DNA from: Bradyrhizobium sp. SRS-191
Lineage (GTDB): Bacteria > Pseudomonadota > Alphaproteobacteria > Rhizobiales > Xanthobacteraceae
Direction: 5' to 3'
Length of the DNA: 64,000 bases
Assembly (NCBI RefSeq): GCF_024586915.1
Contig: NZ_JANBVS010000014.1
Location: forward strand, 62,001 to 126,000
Shown in pieces: positions 1-9,980 of the stretch; position 1 is the first letter of the stretch, and every line of letters starts with the position of its first letter. A program made the position numbers and the translations under genes. The notes under the pieces were generated by a model that saw only the letters and a program-made list of their open reading frames with translations, did not search any database and had not been told where the DNA came from.

Positions 1-1059
<1,059 letters not shown>

Positions 1060-1155
1060 CGGCCGGTCTGCTACAACACCTGTCGCGAATCCGCGCCGGC
1101 TTGGCGCGGATCGGGGATTCCGAGCCAACGGGACCTGACAGGGAAGGAATGCCTC

Positions 1156-2820
1156 ATGAGAGGAAGAAGTTTGCCATGCGCGAGCGCGATCGTCGTTCTG
1201 ACGTCGCTCGCGATTGCCCCGGCTGCTGATGCCGCGGCCTTGATCGGTGACGCCGCCGCAACCTGCGGCGGGCTTGCCGGCACCGCCGACGGCGCGGTGC
1301 AGATCGACACCGCCGCGATGCAGACGCCGGCGCCGTTGTCGGTGGCCGAGAAGGCGGGATCGCCCGCCGCCCGCGTCGTGCCGGCCACGCCGGCCTACTG
1401 CAAGGTGCTGGGTCATATCGCGCCTGGGGATCCCAACGCGCCGCCGATCAAGTTCGAGGTGAACCTCCCGGCCGATTGGAACGGCCGGTCGCTGCAATAT
1501 GGCGGCGGCGGCTTCAACGGCGTGCTGATCACCGGGCTCGGGTTGCCGCCGGCCTATCCGTTCGACAAGGACTCGCCGCTGGCGCGCGGCTTCGTGACCT
1601 ACGGCACCGATTCGGGCCATGAGTCCAAGCAAGGCGAGCCGCCGCAGGCCTTTGCGCTGAACGACGAGGCGTTCGAGAATTTCTCCCATGTCGCCTACAA
1701 GAAGGTGCGGGATGCCGCGGTGGGGCTCATCAAGCGCGCCTACGGCAAGGCGCCCGACAAGATGTACTTCATGGGCTCGTCCGAAGGCGGCCGCGAGGCG
1801 CTGACCATGGCGCAGCGCTACCCCGAGGATTTCGACGGCATCTTCGCCCGCGTGCCCGTGATCAATTGGGTCGGCCTGCAGCATGCCGGCACGCGCGGCG
1901 GGCTGGTGACGATGGGCGAGGGGTGGATCAGCCCGGTGCAGGTCAAGCTGGTGGCGGACGCTGTCCGCGCCAGCTGCGACAAGGCTGACGGCGTCGCCGA
2001 TAACCTGATCGCCAACCCGGTCGGCTGCAAGGCGAGCTTCAAGCTGGACGGCCTGCGCTGCCTCGACGGCAAGAGCAGCGATGCCTGCCTGAGCGAGGCG
2101 CAAATCAAGGCGATTGCCACCTTGCACGCGCCTTACAAGTTCTCGTTCCCGCTGGCCAATGGGCTCGACGACTATCCGGGCTGGGGCATCTCGGGCGAGG
2201 ATACCGAAGGCTTCGCGTCCGCGGGCGGCTGGATCTCGTGGTGGCTCGGCAAGGCCGCGCCGACGCAGCCTCCGACGCCGGCCAACGGCATCGCGTGGGT
2301 GTTCGGCGCGGGCGGCACGCAATATGTGTTCGCGCGCGATCCGAAGCTCGACGTCACCAAATATCGTCCGGAGGACTACAAGGAGCGCCTGCTGCAGGTC
2401 TCGCAGCTGATGGACTCCACCGATCCGGATCTCAGCCGCTTCCGCGCCCATGGCGGCAAGCTCGTCATGCTGGAGCACATGGCCGACTATGCGCAGAGCC
2501 CCTATGCCGGCATCCGCTATTTCGAGAGCGTCGAGCGCAAGCTCGGCAAGACGGAGACGGCGGAGTTCGCGCGGCTCTACACCGCGCCCGGCGTCGACCA
2601 CGTCGGCAACGGCGCGCCAGCCAATGTCGACATGCTGAGCGTGCTGGTCGACTGGGTGGAGAGCGGCAAGGCGCCGGGTGATCTCGAAGTCGTCGAGCAG
2701 AAGATCGAGGCGCCCGCTTTCGCCGTGACGCGCAGCCTGCCGCTGTGCCGCTGGCCGTCCTGGCCGCGCTACAAGACGGGGCCCGTCGAGCAGGCCGCGA
2801 GCTTCGGCTGCTCGGAGTAG
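1156..2820 (+). CDS. secreted tannase/feruloyl esterase family protein with altered CS-D-HC motif
   Basis: 554-aa protein of the tannase/feruloyl esterase family (alpha/beta hydrolase fold acting on aromatic esters). The N-terminus has a signal peptide ending near ADA-AA (about residue 26), so it should be exported. The nucleophile elbow is GSSEGGRE, giving Ser209; the Asp and His of the triad are Asp444 (MADYAQSP) and His482 (PGVDHVGNG). In the family the Ser is preceded by Cys and the His is followed by Cys, and the two form a disulfide; here the positions are Ser208 and Val483, so both halves are gone. It lies 96 bp after pobA on the same strand, which fits release and use of hydroxyaromatic acids, but the exact substrate is unknown. 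The ATG follows AGGGAAGGAATGCCTC. Confidence 0.85.
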   Translation: MRGRSLPCASAIVVLTSLAIAPAADAAALIGDAAATCGGLAGTADGAVQIDTAAMQTPAPLSVAEKAGSPAARVVPATPAYCKVLGHIAPGDPNAPPIKFEVNLPADWNGRSLQYGGGGFNGVLITGLGLPPAYPFDKDSPLARGFVTYGTDSGHESKQGEPPQAFALNDEAFENFSHVAYKKVRDAAVGLIKRAYGKAPDKMYFMGSSEGGREALTMAQRYPEDFDGIFARVPVINWVGLQHAGTRGGLVTMGEGWISPVQVKLVADAVRASCDKADGVADNLIANPVGCKASFKLDGLRCLDGKSSDACLSEAQIKAIATLHAPYKFSFPLANGLDDYPGWGISGEDTEGFASAGGWISWWLGKAAPTQPPTPANGIAWVFGAGGTQYVFARDPKLDVTKYRPEDYKERLLQVSQLMDSTDPDLSRFRAHGGKLVMLEHMADYAQSPYAGIRYFESVERKLGKTETAEFARLYTAPGVDHVGNGAPANVDMLSVLVDWVESGKAPGDLEVVEQKIEAPAFAVTRSLPLCRWPSWPRYKTGPVEQAASFGCSE

Positions 2821-2849
2821 TCGCGGGGTCGTGCGCCGACAATCACCGC

Positions 2850-2877
2850 CGTCGTCCCGGCGAACGCCGGGACGACG
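2850..2877. repeat. REP-like palindrome (CCCGGCG-AA-CGCCGGG core)
   Basis: Perfect 13-bp arms (CGTCGTCCCGGCG and its complement) around AA. The same core recurs at 25544-25567, and related forms are at 25411-25442, 49269-49297 and 50127-50251. It may act as a terminator after the esterase gene, though no T-tract follows. Confidence 0.75.
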
Positions 2878-2893
2878 ACTGAGTGTGACGTGG

Positions 2894-3037
2894 CGTAGGG
2901 TGGGCAAAGCAGCCGCCCGCAGGGCGGTTGCGTGCCCACCGTGTGTCCGAGCAAGCGGAGAAAATGGTGGGCACGGCGCGCGAGCGAGCGTCGCTCGTGG
3001 CGCGCAGTGTCGCGTGCGCGCCTTTGCCCACCCTACG
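2894..3037. repeat. MITE-like element, copy 1
   Basis: About 144 bp bounded by the 16-bp terminal inverted repeat CGTAGGGTGGGCAAAG / CTTTGCCCACCCTACG. An inner inverted pair, GTGCCCACC and GGTGGGCAC, lies inside. No ORF is contained, and no target-site duplication is clear. Copies 2 and 3 are at 43166-43309 and 49439-49579. Confidence 0.8.
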
Positions 3038-3054
3038 GCACCGCCGCTCGGGAC

Positions 3055-3555
3055 AGGTCCGATTCACGGTTCAAACAGCACGGGATCAGCCGACAACAAA
3101 CATGTCATCGCGGTCTCGCGGCGCATGGCGTCCGAGTTGGTGCAGCGACATCGTCCCTCCAAGTGAGAGGGCGCAGGGAATGCCGGGTGACAGCCTCACC
3201 CATGGCCCGCCTGCGAGAAAAATGCAGGCGGCAGGTACCACAGGTGCAGCCGAGCATCCGGCATTCCCTGCGCGGTGTCTTCACGCTTATACGCAGTCGC
3301 CCTGGTGCGCCGGCGTGTTGGCCACCTCCGCGCGAGGCGAAGCCTCGTCGCGCTCGCGACAATGCGCTTGCGCGCATTGCGCGGATGACACCAGCTTCGG
3401 GGTGTCGGGCCGCTGCGACTTCGCGTCCGCAAGCGATCGTTCGTCCGCACCCTCGTTGCCGAGCATGCTGCGATCTCCCGCGGCCACCGCATCCCCGCCT
3501 CGCGTGTCGTGACGATCGCGCGCAACGCCCCTCTCGTTGAGGCGGGATGGCCGGG
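3055..3555. repeat. composite intergenic repeat, copy A
   Basis: About 500 bp repeated with divergence at 49594-50056. The best conserved parts are a core bounded by GCGCAGGGAATGCCGG (3171-3186) and its inverted copy (3258-3273), and a 3' block at 3488-3532 that is essentially identical in both copies. In both places the block directly follows a MITE-like element. Within the core, CCGCCTGC and GCAGGCGG (3207-3231) can pair around a GAGAAAAAT loop. Confidence 0.75.
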
Positions 3556-3766
3556 AGATAAGCACATCTTCCGATAAGGCGAAAGAGAAATCTTCTTGAA
3601 ATCGGAATTTTTATTCGGCCGATCGGCGGTGGCTCACCGACGGGGGAGGCGTGATCGACACCTGGTTCCAGCGGCGACGCGCGCGTCCTGTTAGGAGTTC
3701 CCTCATTCTCCTCGTCAATGACGCGTTAAGCCGCGCGCGCCATGGTCGGCGGGGGAGGAGTTGCCA

Positions 3767-4981
3767 ATGTCTGCCGAACACCACGATGATGCGCGCCGCC
3801 TGGAAGCCCTGGCGGAACTCGATATTCTGGACACGCCGCGCGAGCTCGCCTTCGATCGCCTGACCGGACTGTGCCGGAAGATGTTCGACGTGCCGATGTC
3901 GACGCTGACCTTCATCGACGGTCATCGCCAATGGTTCAAGGCCGCTGAGGGCATGGCCGAGCAGGAGGGCGATCGTCGGCCGGCGCTGTGCAACTACGCA
4001 ATCCGGCAGTCCGAGCCCCTCGTCATCCCCGACACCCATCAGGACCCGCGCCTCGACGGCAACGTGCTGGTCTACGGCAAGCCTTTCATTCGGTTTTACG
4101 CCGGTGCGCAGCTCCGCATCTCCGGCGCCAATGTCGGTACGCTCTGTGTCATGGACACCAGGCCGCGCGCATTCGGTGCGCTCGAGGTCGAGATGCTCCA
4201 GGATCTCGCCGCGATCGCCGTCGACGAGCTGATGCTGCGCAACCTCAGCCTGCGCGACAGTCTGACCGGCGCGCTGTCGCGCCGCGCCTTCCGCTCCGAA
4301 GGGGAGCGTCTGCGCGCGCTCGCCGAGCGGCACGGCCATGCGCTCACCTGCGCCTTGCTCGACGTCGACCATTTCAAGTCGGTGAACGACACTCACGGCC
4401 ATGGCGTCGGCGATGTGGTGCTGACGAAGGTCGTGGAGGCCTGCCAGAACGTCCTGCGCGCCTCCGACGTGATCGGCCGGCTCGGCGGCGAGGAGTTCGG
4501 CATCGTCCTGCCGCATACGAGGCTGGGCGATGCGATGGCCGTGCTGGAGAAGATGCGCTCGGCCGTCGCCGCGCTGTCGATCGACAGTCCGTCCGGACCG
4601 ATCCGGGTCACGGCCAGCTTCGGCGTCGTGGATTTCACCCCCGGTCAGCCGTTCGACGCCATGCTCGAGCGCGCCGACCAGGCGATGTATGCGGCGAAGA
4701 CCAACGGCCGCAACCAGGTCATCGCGTGGGTCGACGCCGCGCCGTCGCTTGCGCCCACGCTGCGCCGCGTGTTCAAGGCCGGGCAGATCGCCTTCAATGC
4801 CGGACGCTCCACCTTCGACTGCACGGTGCGGGCGTTGTCCGAGACCGCCGCGGCGCTGGACGTGATCGCGACCGCGGACGTCCCCGAGCAGTTCAAGCTC
4901 GCGATCGCCAACGACGGCTTTTCGCGCGCCTGCCGCATGACCGCGCGCTCGGACAAGCGCGTCGAGGTCGTTTTCGTGTAG
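3767..4981 (+). CDS. GAF-GGDEF diguanylate cyclase with C-terminal PilZ-like domain
   Basis: 404-aa soluble protein predicted to make cyclic di-GMP. Residues ~10-150 form a GAF domain (start LEALAELDILDTP, typical of GAF-GGDEF proteins). The GGDEF domain (~160-320) has the signature GGEEF at 240-244 and an inhibitory I-site RASD five residues before it, so product inhibition is likely. The last ~85 residues resemble the short PilZ-like domains common in Bradyrhizobium proteins (FNAGRSTFDCTVRALSETAAAL), but they lack an obvious RxxxR and D/NxSxxG pair, so c-di-GMP binding there is uncertain. I chose ATG 3767 because GGGGGAGGAG ends 6 nt upstream; a TTG at 3761 is also in frame. Confidence 0.9.
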   Translation: MSAEHHDDARRLEALAELDILDTPRELAFDRLTGLCRKMFDVPMSTLTFIDGHRQWFKAAEGMAEQEGDRRPALCNYAIRQSEPLVIPDTHQDPRLDGNVLVYGKPFIRFYAGAQLRISGANVGTLCVMDTRPRAFGALEVEMLQDLAAIAVDELMLRNLSLRDSLTGALSRRAFRSEGERLRALAERHGHALTCALLDVDHFKSVNDTHGHGVGDVVLTKVVEACQNVLRASDVIGRLGGEEFGIVLPHTRLGDAMAVLEKMRSAVAALSIDSPSGPIRVTASFGVVDFTPGQPFDAMLERADQAMYAAKTNGRNQVIAWVDAAPSLAPTLRRVFKAGQIAFNAGRSTFDCTVRALSETAAALDVIATADVPEQFKLAIANDGFSRACRMTARSDKRVEVVFV

Positions 4982-5068
4982 ATGATCGGCTCGGCTGGGC
5001 CGGTCTCATCTGTCTTCTTGCAGAGTGGGAGCGCGGCCAGACCGCGCAACGCAGCAGCAGGACGCAGC

Positions 5069-5524
5069 ATGTTGATCGAGCACGAGACCTTCACCGCCGA
5101 AACCGGTCCGCCCCGCGGCCGCTTGTGGAATGAGGGCATATTTCGCTGGTGCAATTTCGTTCAGCTCGAGATCGAGTTGCCGATGGTCGGCGGCGCGATG
5201 ATCGGATGTGCGCTACGCGAGGTCGACTGGTATTGGGGGCTGTTCAATACGGTGCTGCTGTCGCACACCACCTTCAAGAGCTGCGTCTTCCGCGGCATGT
5301 CGTTCGCCGAATGCGAGTTCATCGCCTGCCGGTTCGAAGATTGCAGGTTCGTGCTCAACAATCTGCAGGGACCGTGCAGGTTCAGCAACTGCATCGTCGT
5401 CGAGACCGCATTCGACCGATGTGAGTTCGTCGTCGACAATCCGCGTTGCACGCCGGTCTTCGTCGAGACACGCTTTTACGGCTGCACACAGGCCGAGTGC
5501 TCCGGGCTCGCAGGCGTGGTCTGA
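5069..5524 (+). CDS. pentapeptide-repeat-like protein of unknown function
   Basis: 151-aa cysteine- and phenylalanine-rich protein. Its centre (residues ~50-140) reads as degenerate five-residue repeats with F or C at regular spacing (for example FKSCVFRGMSFAECEFIACRF), the hallmark of a right-handed quadrilateral beta-helix. No signal peptide or membrane segment is seen. The frame is open upstream to 4982, immediately after the previous stop, but the ATG at 5069 begins the first plausible coding stretch. The same-strand position 87 bp behind the GGDEF gene could mean cotranscription. No specific role can be given. Confidence 0.7.
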   Translation: MLIEHETFTAETGPPRGRLWNEGIFRWCNFVQLEIELPMVGGAMIGCALREVDWYWGLFNTVLLSHTTFKSCVFRGMSFAECEFIACRFEDCRFVLNNLQGPCRFSNCIVVETAFDRCEFVVDNPRCTPVFVETRFYGCTQAECSGLAGVV

Positions 5525-5606
5525 GCCGTCCGATGGCCCGCAACTGCGTTTGACAATCTCCTCCGAGGTCAGTTTACTTGATCGCATAAGTTGACAGGAG
5601 GCGACC

Positions 5607-5939
5607 ATGCATCTTCGTCACTTGATGGCTGCGGCGGCGTTCGTGCTCGCCTCGGCGCTTGCAGCGCCCGCTCTGGCGAACGACTTCTTCGCCACCGACA
5701 TCGACCGTCCCGGCGGGGACTACCGCAGCTTCGACATGTTCGACGACGCACAAGCCTGCCGGCAGACCTGCAATCGCGAGATGCCGCGGTGTCGCGCCTG
5801 GACCTATGTCAAGGCGCCGATGTTCTGGCACGGGCCGCGGCAGCCGCCGGCGCGGTGCTGGCTGAAGCGGGTGGTGCCACGGGCGCGCGCCAATCCGTGT
5901 TGCATCTCCGGCATTTCGGGCGGCCAGAGGATCGATTAG
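5607..5939 (+). CDS. secreted PAN/Apple-domain small protein
   Basis: 110-aa protein with a clear signal peptide (cleavage near ALA-ND, about residue 24) followed by a single PAN_4-type domain: an aromatic/aspartate start (DFFATDIDRPGGDYRSF), a CRQTCNREMPRCRAWTYV core and a CWLKR segment. Conserved cysteines are consistent with periplasmic disulfides. PAN domains usually bind protein or carbohydrate ligands; the ligand here is unknown. ACAGGAGGCGACC immediately precedes the ATG and supports this start. Confidence 0.8.
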   Translation: MHLRHLMAAAAFVLASALAAPALANDFFATDIDRPGGDYRSFDMFDDAQACRQTCNREMPRCRAWTYVKAPMFWHGPRQPPARCWLKRVVPRARANPCCISGISGGQRID

Positions 5940-6002
5940 GGCGCTTCGCAGTGATGCCGATCCTTGTCGAATTGTTCGCCGATCATCGCTGCACATCAAA
6001 AA

Positions 6003-6018
6003 TGAGTTGCGTACCTCA
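6003..6018. promoter_or_regulatory. imperfect palindrome before the LacI-type gene
   Basis: TGAGTTGCGTACCTCA pairs at 6 of 8 positions per arm and lies 39 bp upstream of the regulator start. TCAAAAAT occurs on both sides as a direct repeat. It could be the regulator's own operator; this is a weak, inferred call. Confidence 0.3.
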
Positions 6019-6056
6019 AAAATCGCGCTAAGTTCCTCAACCCGAAGGGGAGGAGC

Positions 6057-7085
6057 ATGAACGCACCGCTGACATTGCGGGACATCGCGCGGCAGGCCGG
6101 CGTCAGCTTGGCCACGGTCGACCGCGTGCTGCACAACCGGCCCGGCGTGCGCCCGGATACGGTGCGGCGCGTCAAGGACGCGATGGCGCGCAGCGCGTTC
6201 CAGCCGCATGCGGCGGCCTCCGAGCTGGCGCGCGCGCGGTCGCGGCGCTTTGCCTTCGTGATGCCGCTCGGCGGCAATCCCTTCATGCAGCAGATTCAGG
6301 CGCATCTCGGCGAGCTCGCGAACTGGATGGCCGCGCGGCGGCTGACCGCCGATGTCGTCACCACCGACGTGTTCGATCCGGCCGTGCTGGCCGGCAAGCT
6401 CGAAGATCTGGTCGGGCGCGTCGACGGCGTCGCGGTGGTGGCGCTCGATCATCCGAGCGTGCGTGCCGCGATCAACGATCTCGTCGAGTCCGGCGCCAAG
6501 GTGGTGACCCTCGTCTCCGACGTGCCGTCGTCGCGGCGGCATCATTATGTCGGGATCGACAACATCGCCGCCGGCCGCACCGCGGGCGCGCTGGTTGGAC
6601 GTTTCGCCGGCGGCAAGACCGGACGGGTCGCGATCATGGCCGGCTCGCAGGGCCTGCGCGATCACGCCGAGCGCATCTTCGGCTTCAGCCAGGTGCTGGC
6701 GGCGGAGTTTCGACAACTCGAGGTTTTGCCCGTCGCTGAGGGGCATGATGCGGACGATCGCTCAGAACACCTCATGCGCAAGCTGCTGGCCGAGCATCAC
6801 GACATCATCGGGCTCTACAATGTCGGCGCCGGCACCGCCGGCGTCGCCAAGGCGCTGACCGAGTCCGGGCGCGCCGGTGACATCGTGTTCGTCGGCCACG
6901 ACGTCACCGCGCTGACGCGGAAGCTGCTGCTGTCGGGCGTGATGCATGCGGCGATCTCGCAGAATCCGGGGCATGAGGCCCGTTCCGCGGTGCGTGTGCT
7001 GCTGGCGCTGGCGCGCGGCGAGCCGATCCTGAGCGAACAGGAAGCGATCCGCATCGACATCGTGATGCGGGACAATCTGCCGTGA
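6057..7085 (+). CDS. LacI-family transcriptional regulator of the xylose locus
   Basis: 342-aa repressor-type protein. The N-terminal LacI helix-turn-helix (LTLRDIARQAGVSLATVDRVLHNRPG, quoted in parts: RDIARQAGVS and VDRVLHNRPG) is followed by a periplasmic-binding-protein-like sugar sensor of type I (FVMPLGGNPFMQQIQ, then HHYVGIDNIAAGRTAG and VFVGHD). It precedes xylB by 118 bp in the same direction, so it most likely controls the xylBA-ABC genes in response to D-xylose or a derivative. AAGGGGAGGAGC precedes the ATG. Confidence 0.9.
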   Translation: MNAPLTLRDIARQAGVSLATVDRVLHNRPGVRPDTVRRVKDAMARSAFQPHAAASELARARSRRFAFVMPLGGNPFMQQIQAHLGELANWMAARRLTADVVTTDVFDPAVLAGKLEDLVGRVDGVAVVALDHPSVRAAINDLVESGAKVVTLVSDVPSSRRHHYVGIDNIAAGRTAGALVGRFAGGKTGRVAIMAGSQGLRDHAERIFGFSQVLAAEFRQLEVLPVAEGHDADDRSEHLMRKLLAEHHDIIGLYNVGAGTAGVAKALTESGRAGDIVFVGHDVTALTRKLLLSGVMHAAISQNPGHEARSAVRVLLALARGEPILSEQEAIRIDIVMRDNLP

Positions 7086-7090
7086 CACGG

Positions 7091-7111
7091 CGACCGCGGC
7101 TGGCGCGGTCG
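7091..7111. terminator. hairpin between regulator and xylB
   Basis: CGACCGCG and CGCGGTCG pair perfectly around GCTGG, just after the regulator stop. There is no T-tract, so it may separate regulator and catabolic transcripts or simply stabilise an mRNA end. Confidence 0.35.
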
Positions 7112-7203
7112 GATGGTTCACGGAACGAAGAGAAGAGCAGGCCACTGGTTTCGAGGCGCCGCAGAGCGCTGATGACCGGTGACCCGTGTGGGAGGAGTGG
7201 ACA

Positions 7204-8661
7204 GTGTTTCTCGGACTGGATGTCGGCACATCCGGCGTAAAGGCCGTGCTGGAGGACGAGACGGGCGCGCTGGTCGCGAGCGCCGGCCGTCCGCTGTCGC
7301 TGTCGCATCCGCAGCCATTGTGGTCCGAGCAGAATCCCGATCACTGGGTCGAGGCCGTCATCGGCGCGGTCGATGATCTCGCCGCGAGCCATCCGCGGCA
7401 GATGTCGGCCGTGCGCGGCATCGGCCTGTCCGGCCAGATGCACGGCGCCACTCTGCTGGGGCGCGACGGCCGGCCGCTGCGCCCCGCCATCCTGTGGAAC
7501 GACGGCCGCTCGCAGGCCGAATGCGCCGAACTCGAGCAGCGCTGTCCGGAACTGCACGCGATCGCCGGCAATCTGGCGATGCCGGGCTTCACCGCGCCGA
7601 AGCTGGTGTGGGTGGCGAAGCACGAGCCCGAGATTTTCGCTGACATCACGAAGGTGCTGCTGCCGAAGGCCTATGTGCGCTACCGGCTGTCCGGTGAGAT
7701 GGCCGAGGACATGTCGGACGCCGCCGGCACCTTGTGGCTCGATGTCGGCGCGCGGCGCTGGTCTGAAAAGCTGCTGGCGGCGACGGGCCTCGGTCTCGAT
7801 CACATGCCGCGGCTGGTCGAAGGCAATGAGCGCAGCGCGGTGCTGTCGCGCGCGCTGGCGCAACGCTGGGGCATGAGCGGCGAGGTCGTGATCGCCGGCG
7901 GCGCCGGTGACAATGCCGCGAGCGCGATCGGGCTCGGCGCGATCACGCCGGGCGATGCGTTCCTGTCGCTGGGCACGTCGGGCGTGCTGTTCCGCGTCAC
8001 CGATCGTTTCGCACCCGCGCCGGAAGCCGCCGTGCATGCGTTCTGCCATGCGCTCGGGGGGCTCTGGCACCAGATGGGCGTGATGCTGTCGGCCGCTGCG
8101 TCGCTGTCCTGGCTGGCGCGGATTCTCGGCGCGCCGGAAGCGGCGCTGCTCGCGCCGCTCGGCGGCAGCGTCGATCGCCCGAGCCCGGTGCAGTTCCTGC
8201 CGTATCTCGACGGCGAGCGTACGCCGCACAATGATGCGCATGCGGCGGGGGCCCTGGTTGGCCTGCGCAGCGCCGCCTCGCGCGACGATCTCGTGCAGGC
8301 GGTGCTGGAAGGCGTGGCCTTCGCCTCGCGCGACATGCTCGCGGCGCTCGGGCAGAGCGCGCAGGCGATCACCGAGCTCGATCTCGTCGGCGGCGGATCA
8401 CGCTCGTCGTTGTGGGCGCAGATCATGGCCGACGTGCTCGGCGTGACCGTGCATCGCGTCGAGGAAGGCGAGGTCGGCGCCGCCATCGGTGCGTCCAGGC
8501 TCGGCCGTCTCGCCGCGACCGGCGAAGCACCCGCCGATGTCTGCCGCAAGCCGCAGCGGCTGCAGAGTTTCGAACCGCGTGGCCCGCAACGCGCCGCCTA
8601 TGACGGCGCCTATGCGCAGTGGCGCAATCTCTATCCTGCTCTCAAGGAGAAATCCCCGTGA
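7204..8661 (+). CDS. xylB: xylulokinase
   Basis: 485-aa FGGY-family kinase that phosphorylates D-xylulose to D-xylulose 5-phosphate with ATP. The N-terminal phosphate-binding motif [15 protein letters not shown], the [11 protein letters not shown] segment, the NDGRS motif and the C-terminal ATP-site [18 protein letters not shown] are all present. The frame is open to a GTG at 7186, but the GTG at 7204 gives the usual family N-terminus and has GGAGGAG six bases upstream. Its stop overlaps the xylA start by 4 bp, indicating translational coupling. Confidence 0.95.
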   Translation: MFLGLDVGTSGVKAVLEDETGALVASAGRPLSLSHPQPLWSEQNPDHWVEAVIGAVDDLAASHPRQMSAVRGIGLSGQMHGATLLGRDGRPLRPAILWNDGRSQAECAELEQRCPELHAIAGNLAMPGFTAPKLVWVAKHEPEIFADITKVLLPKAYVRYRLSGEMAEDMSDAAGTLWLDVGARRWSEKLLAATGLGLDHMPRLVEGNERSAVLSRALAQRWGMSGEVVIAGGAGDNAASAIGLGAITPGDAFLSLGTSGVLFRVTDRFAPAPEAAVHAFCHALGGLWHQMGVMLSAAASLSWLARILGAPEAALLAPLGGSVDRPSPVQFLPYLDGERTPHNDAHAAGALVGLRSAASRDDLVQAVLEGVAFASRDMLAALGQSAQAITELDLVGGGSRSSLWAQIMADVLGVTVHRVEEGEVGAAIGASRLGRLAATGEAPADVCRKPQRLQSFEPRGPQRAAYDGAYAQWRNLYPALKEKSP

Positions 8662-9980
8662 ACGTCCAGGCTCCCTTCTTCCAGACCGGCGCAACCATTG
8701 CCTATGGCGGCCCGGAGTCGCGCAGCCCGCTGTCGTTCCGCTGGTACGACAAGGATCGGGTCATCAGGGGCAAGCGCATGGAGGACCATCTGCGCTTCGC
8801 CGTCTGCTACTGGCACTCGTTCTGCTGGCCGGGCTCCGATCCGTTCGGCGGCGAGACCTTCCTGCGGCCCTGGCAGCATGGCGACGATGCGCTGGCGCTG
8901 GCGCGCGCCAAGGCCGATGTCGCGTTCGAATTGTTCCGGCTGCTCGACGTGCCGTTCTTCACCTTCCACGACGTCGATGCCGCGCCGGAAGGCGCGACGT
9001 TGAAGGAGTCCGTCGCAAACCTCAACGCCATCGGCGACGTGTTCGAGCAGAAGATGGCTTCCGCCAAGGTGCGGCTGCTGTGGGGCACGGCCAACCTGTT
9101 CTCGCATCGCCGCTACATGGCGGGCGCCGCGACCAATCCCGATCCCGACGTCTTCACCTATGCGGCGGGCCAGGTGCGCGCCGCGCTCGAGGTGACGCAT
9201 CGCCTGGGGGGCGCCAACTACGTGTTGTGGGGCGGCCGCGAAGGTTATGAGACCTTGCTGAACACCGACATGAAGCGCGAGCTGGATCAGCTCGGCCGCT
9301 TCGTCTCGATGGTGGTGGAGCACAAGCACAAGATCGGCTTCAAGGGGCCGCTGCTGATCGAGCCGAAGCCGAAGGAGCCGACCAAGCATCAGTATGATTT
9401 CGACGTCGCGACCTGCTACGCGTTCCTGAAGCGCTACGATCTTCTGGCCGACGTCAAGCTCAACATCGAGCAGAACCACGCCATTCTCGCCGGCCATTCG
9501 TTCCAACACGAGATCGCGCTGGCGCAGGCGCTCGGGGTGTTCGGCTCGCTCGACATCAACCGCGGCGACGATCTCTTGGGCTGGGACACCGATCAGTTCG
9601 CGATGAACGTGCCGGAGCTGGCGCTGGTGTTCCATGACCTCCTCAGAGGGGGCGGCTTCACCACGGGCGGGCTGAACTTCGACGCCAAGATCCGGCGGCA
9701 ATCGATCGATCCGGACGATCTCCTGCATGCCCATGTCGGCTCGATGGATGCGTGTGCGCGCGCGCTGATCGCGGCCGACGAGATGCTCACGGACAGCGCG
9801 CTGACGGCGCCGCTCGCTCAGCGCTATGCCGGCTGGGACGGCGAGGAGGGGCAGGCGATCCTCGCCGGCCGCCGCTCGCTCGCCGAGCTCGCCGACCGCG
9901 CCGTCGAGTCCGGCCTGGATCCGCAGCCGCGCTCCGGCCGCCAGGAATATCTCGAAAGCGTGGTGAACCGTTATGTCTGA
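8658..9980 (+). CDS. xylA: D-xylose isomerase (class II)
   Basis: 440-aa enzyme that interconverts D-xylose and D-xylulose using two divalent metal ions. The catalytic [12 protein letters not shown] segment (His and Asp), the [16 protein letters not shown] region, the metal ligands in [31 protein letters not shown] and [19 protein letters not shown] are intact. The GTG start at 8658 overlaps the xylB stop (GTGA) and has AAGGAGA nine bases upstream. It is followed with an 8-bp overlap by the transporter ATPase gene. Confidence 0.97.
   Translation: MNVQAPFFQTGATIAYGGPESRSPLSFRWYDKDRVIRGKRMEDHLRFAVCYWHSFCWPGSDPFGGETFLRPWQHGDDALALARAKADVAFELFRLLDVPFFTFHDVDAAPEGATLKESVANLNAIGDVFEQKMASAKVRLLWGTANLFSHRRYMAGAATNPDPDVFTYAAGQVRAALEVTHRLGGANYVLWGGREGYETLLNTDMKRELDQLGRFVSMVVEHKHKIGFKGPLLIEPKPKEPTKHQYDFDVATCYAFLKRYDLLADVKLNIEQNHAILAGHSFQHEIALAQALGVFGSLDINRGDDLLGWDTDQFAMNVPELALVFHDLLRGGGFTTGGLNFDAKIRRQSIDPDDLLHAHVGSMDACARALIAADEMLTDSALTAPLAQRYAGWDGEEGQAILAGRRSLAELADRAVESGLDPQPRSGRQEYLESVVNRYV

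Larger units (their letters stand above)
2821..3766. other. gene-free interval filled with repeats
   Basis: No convincing gene in 946 bp. It holds a REP-like palindrome (2850-2877), MITE-like copy 1 (2894-3037) and the first copy of the composite repeat (to about 3555). The last 200 bp is AT-richer and should contain the promoter of the GAF-GGDEF gene, but I see no clear -35/-10 pair. Confidence 0.7.
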
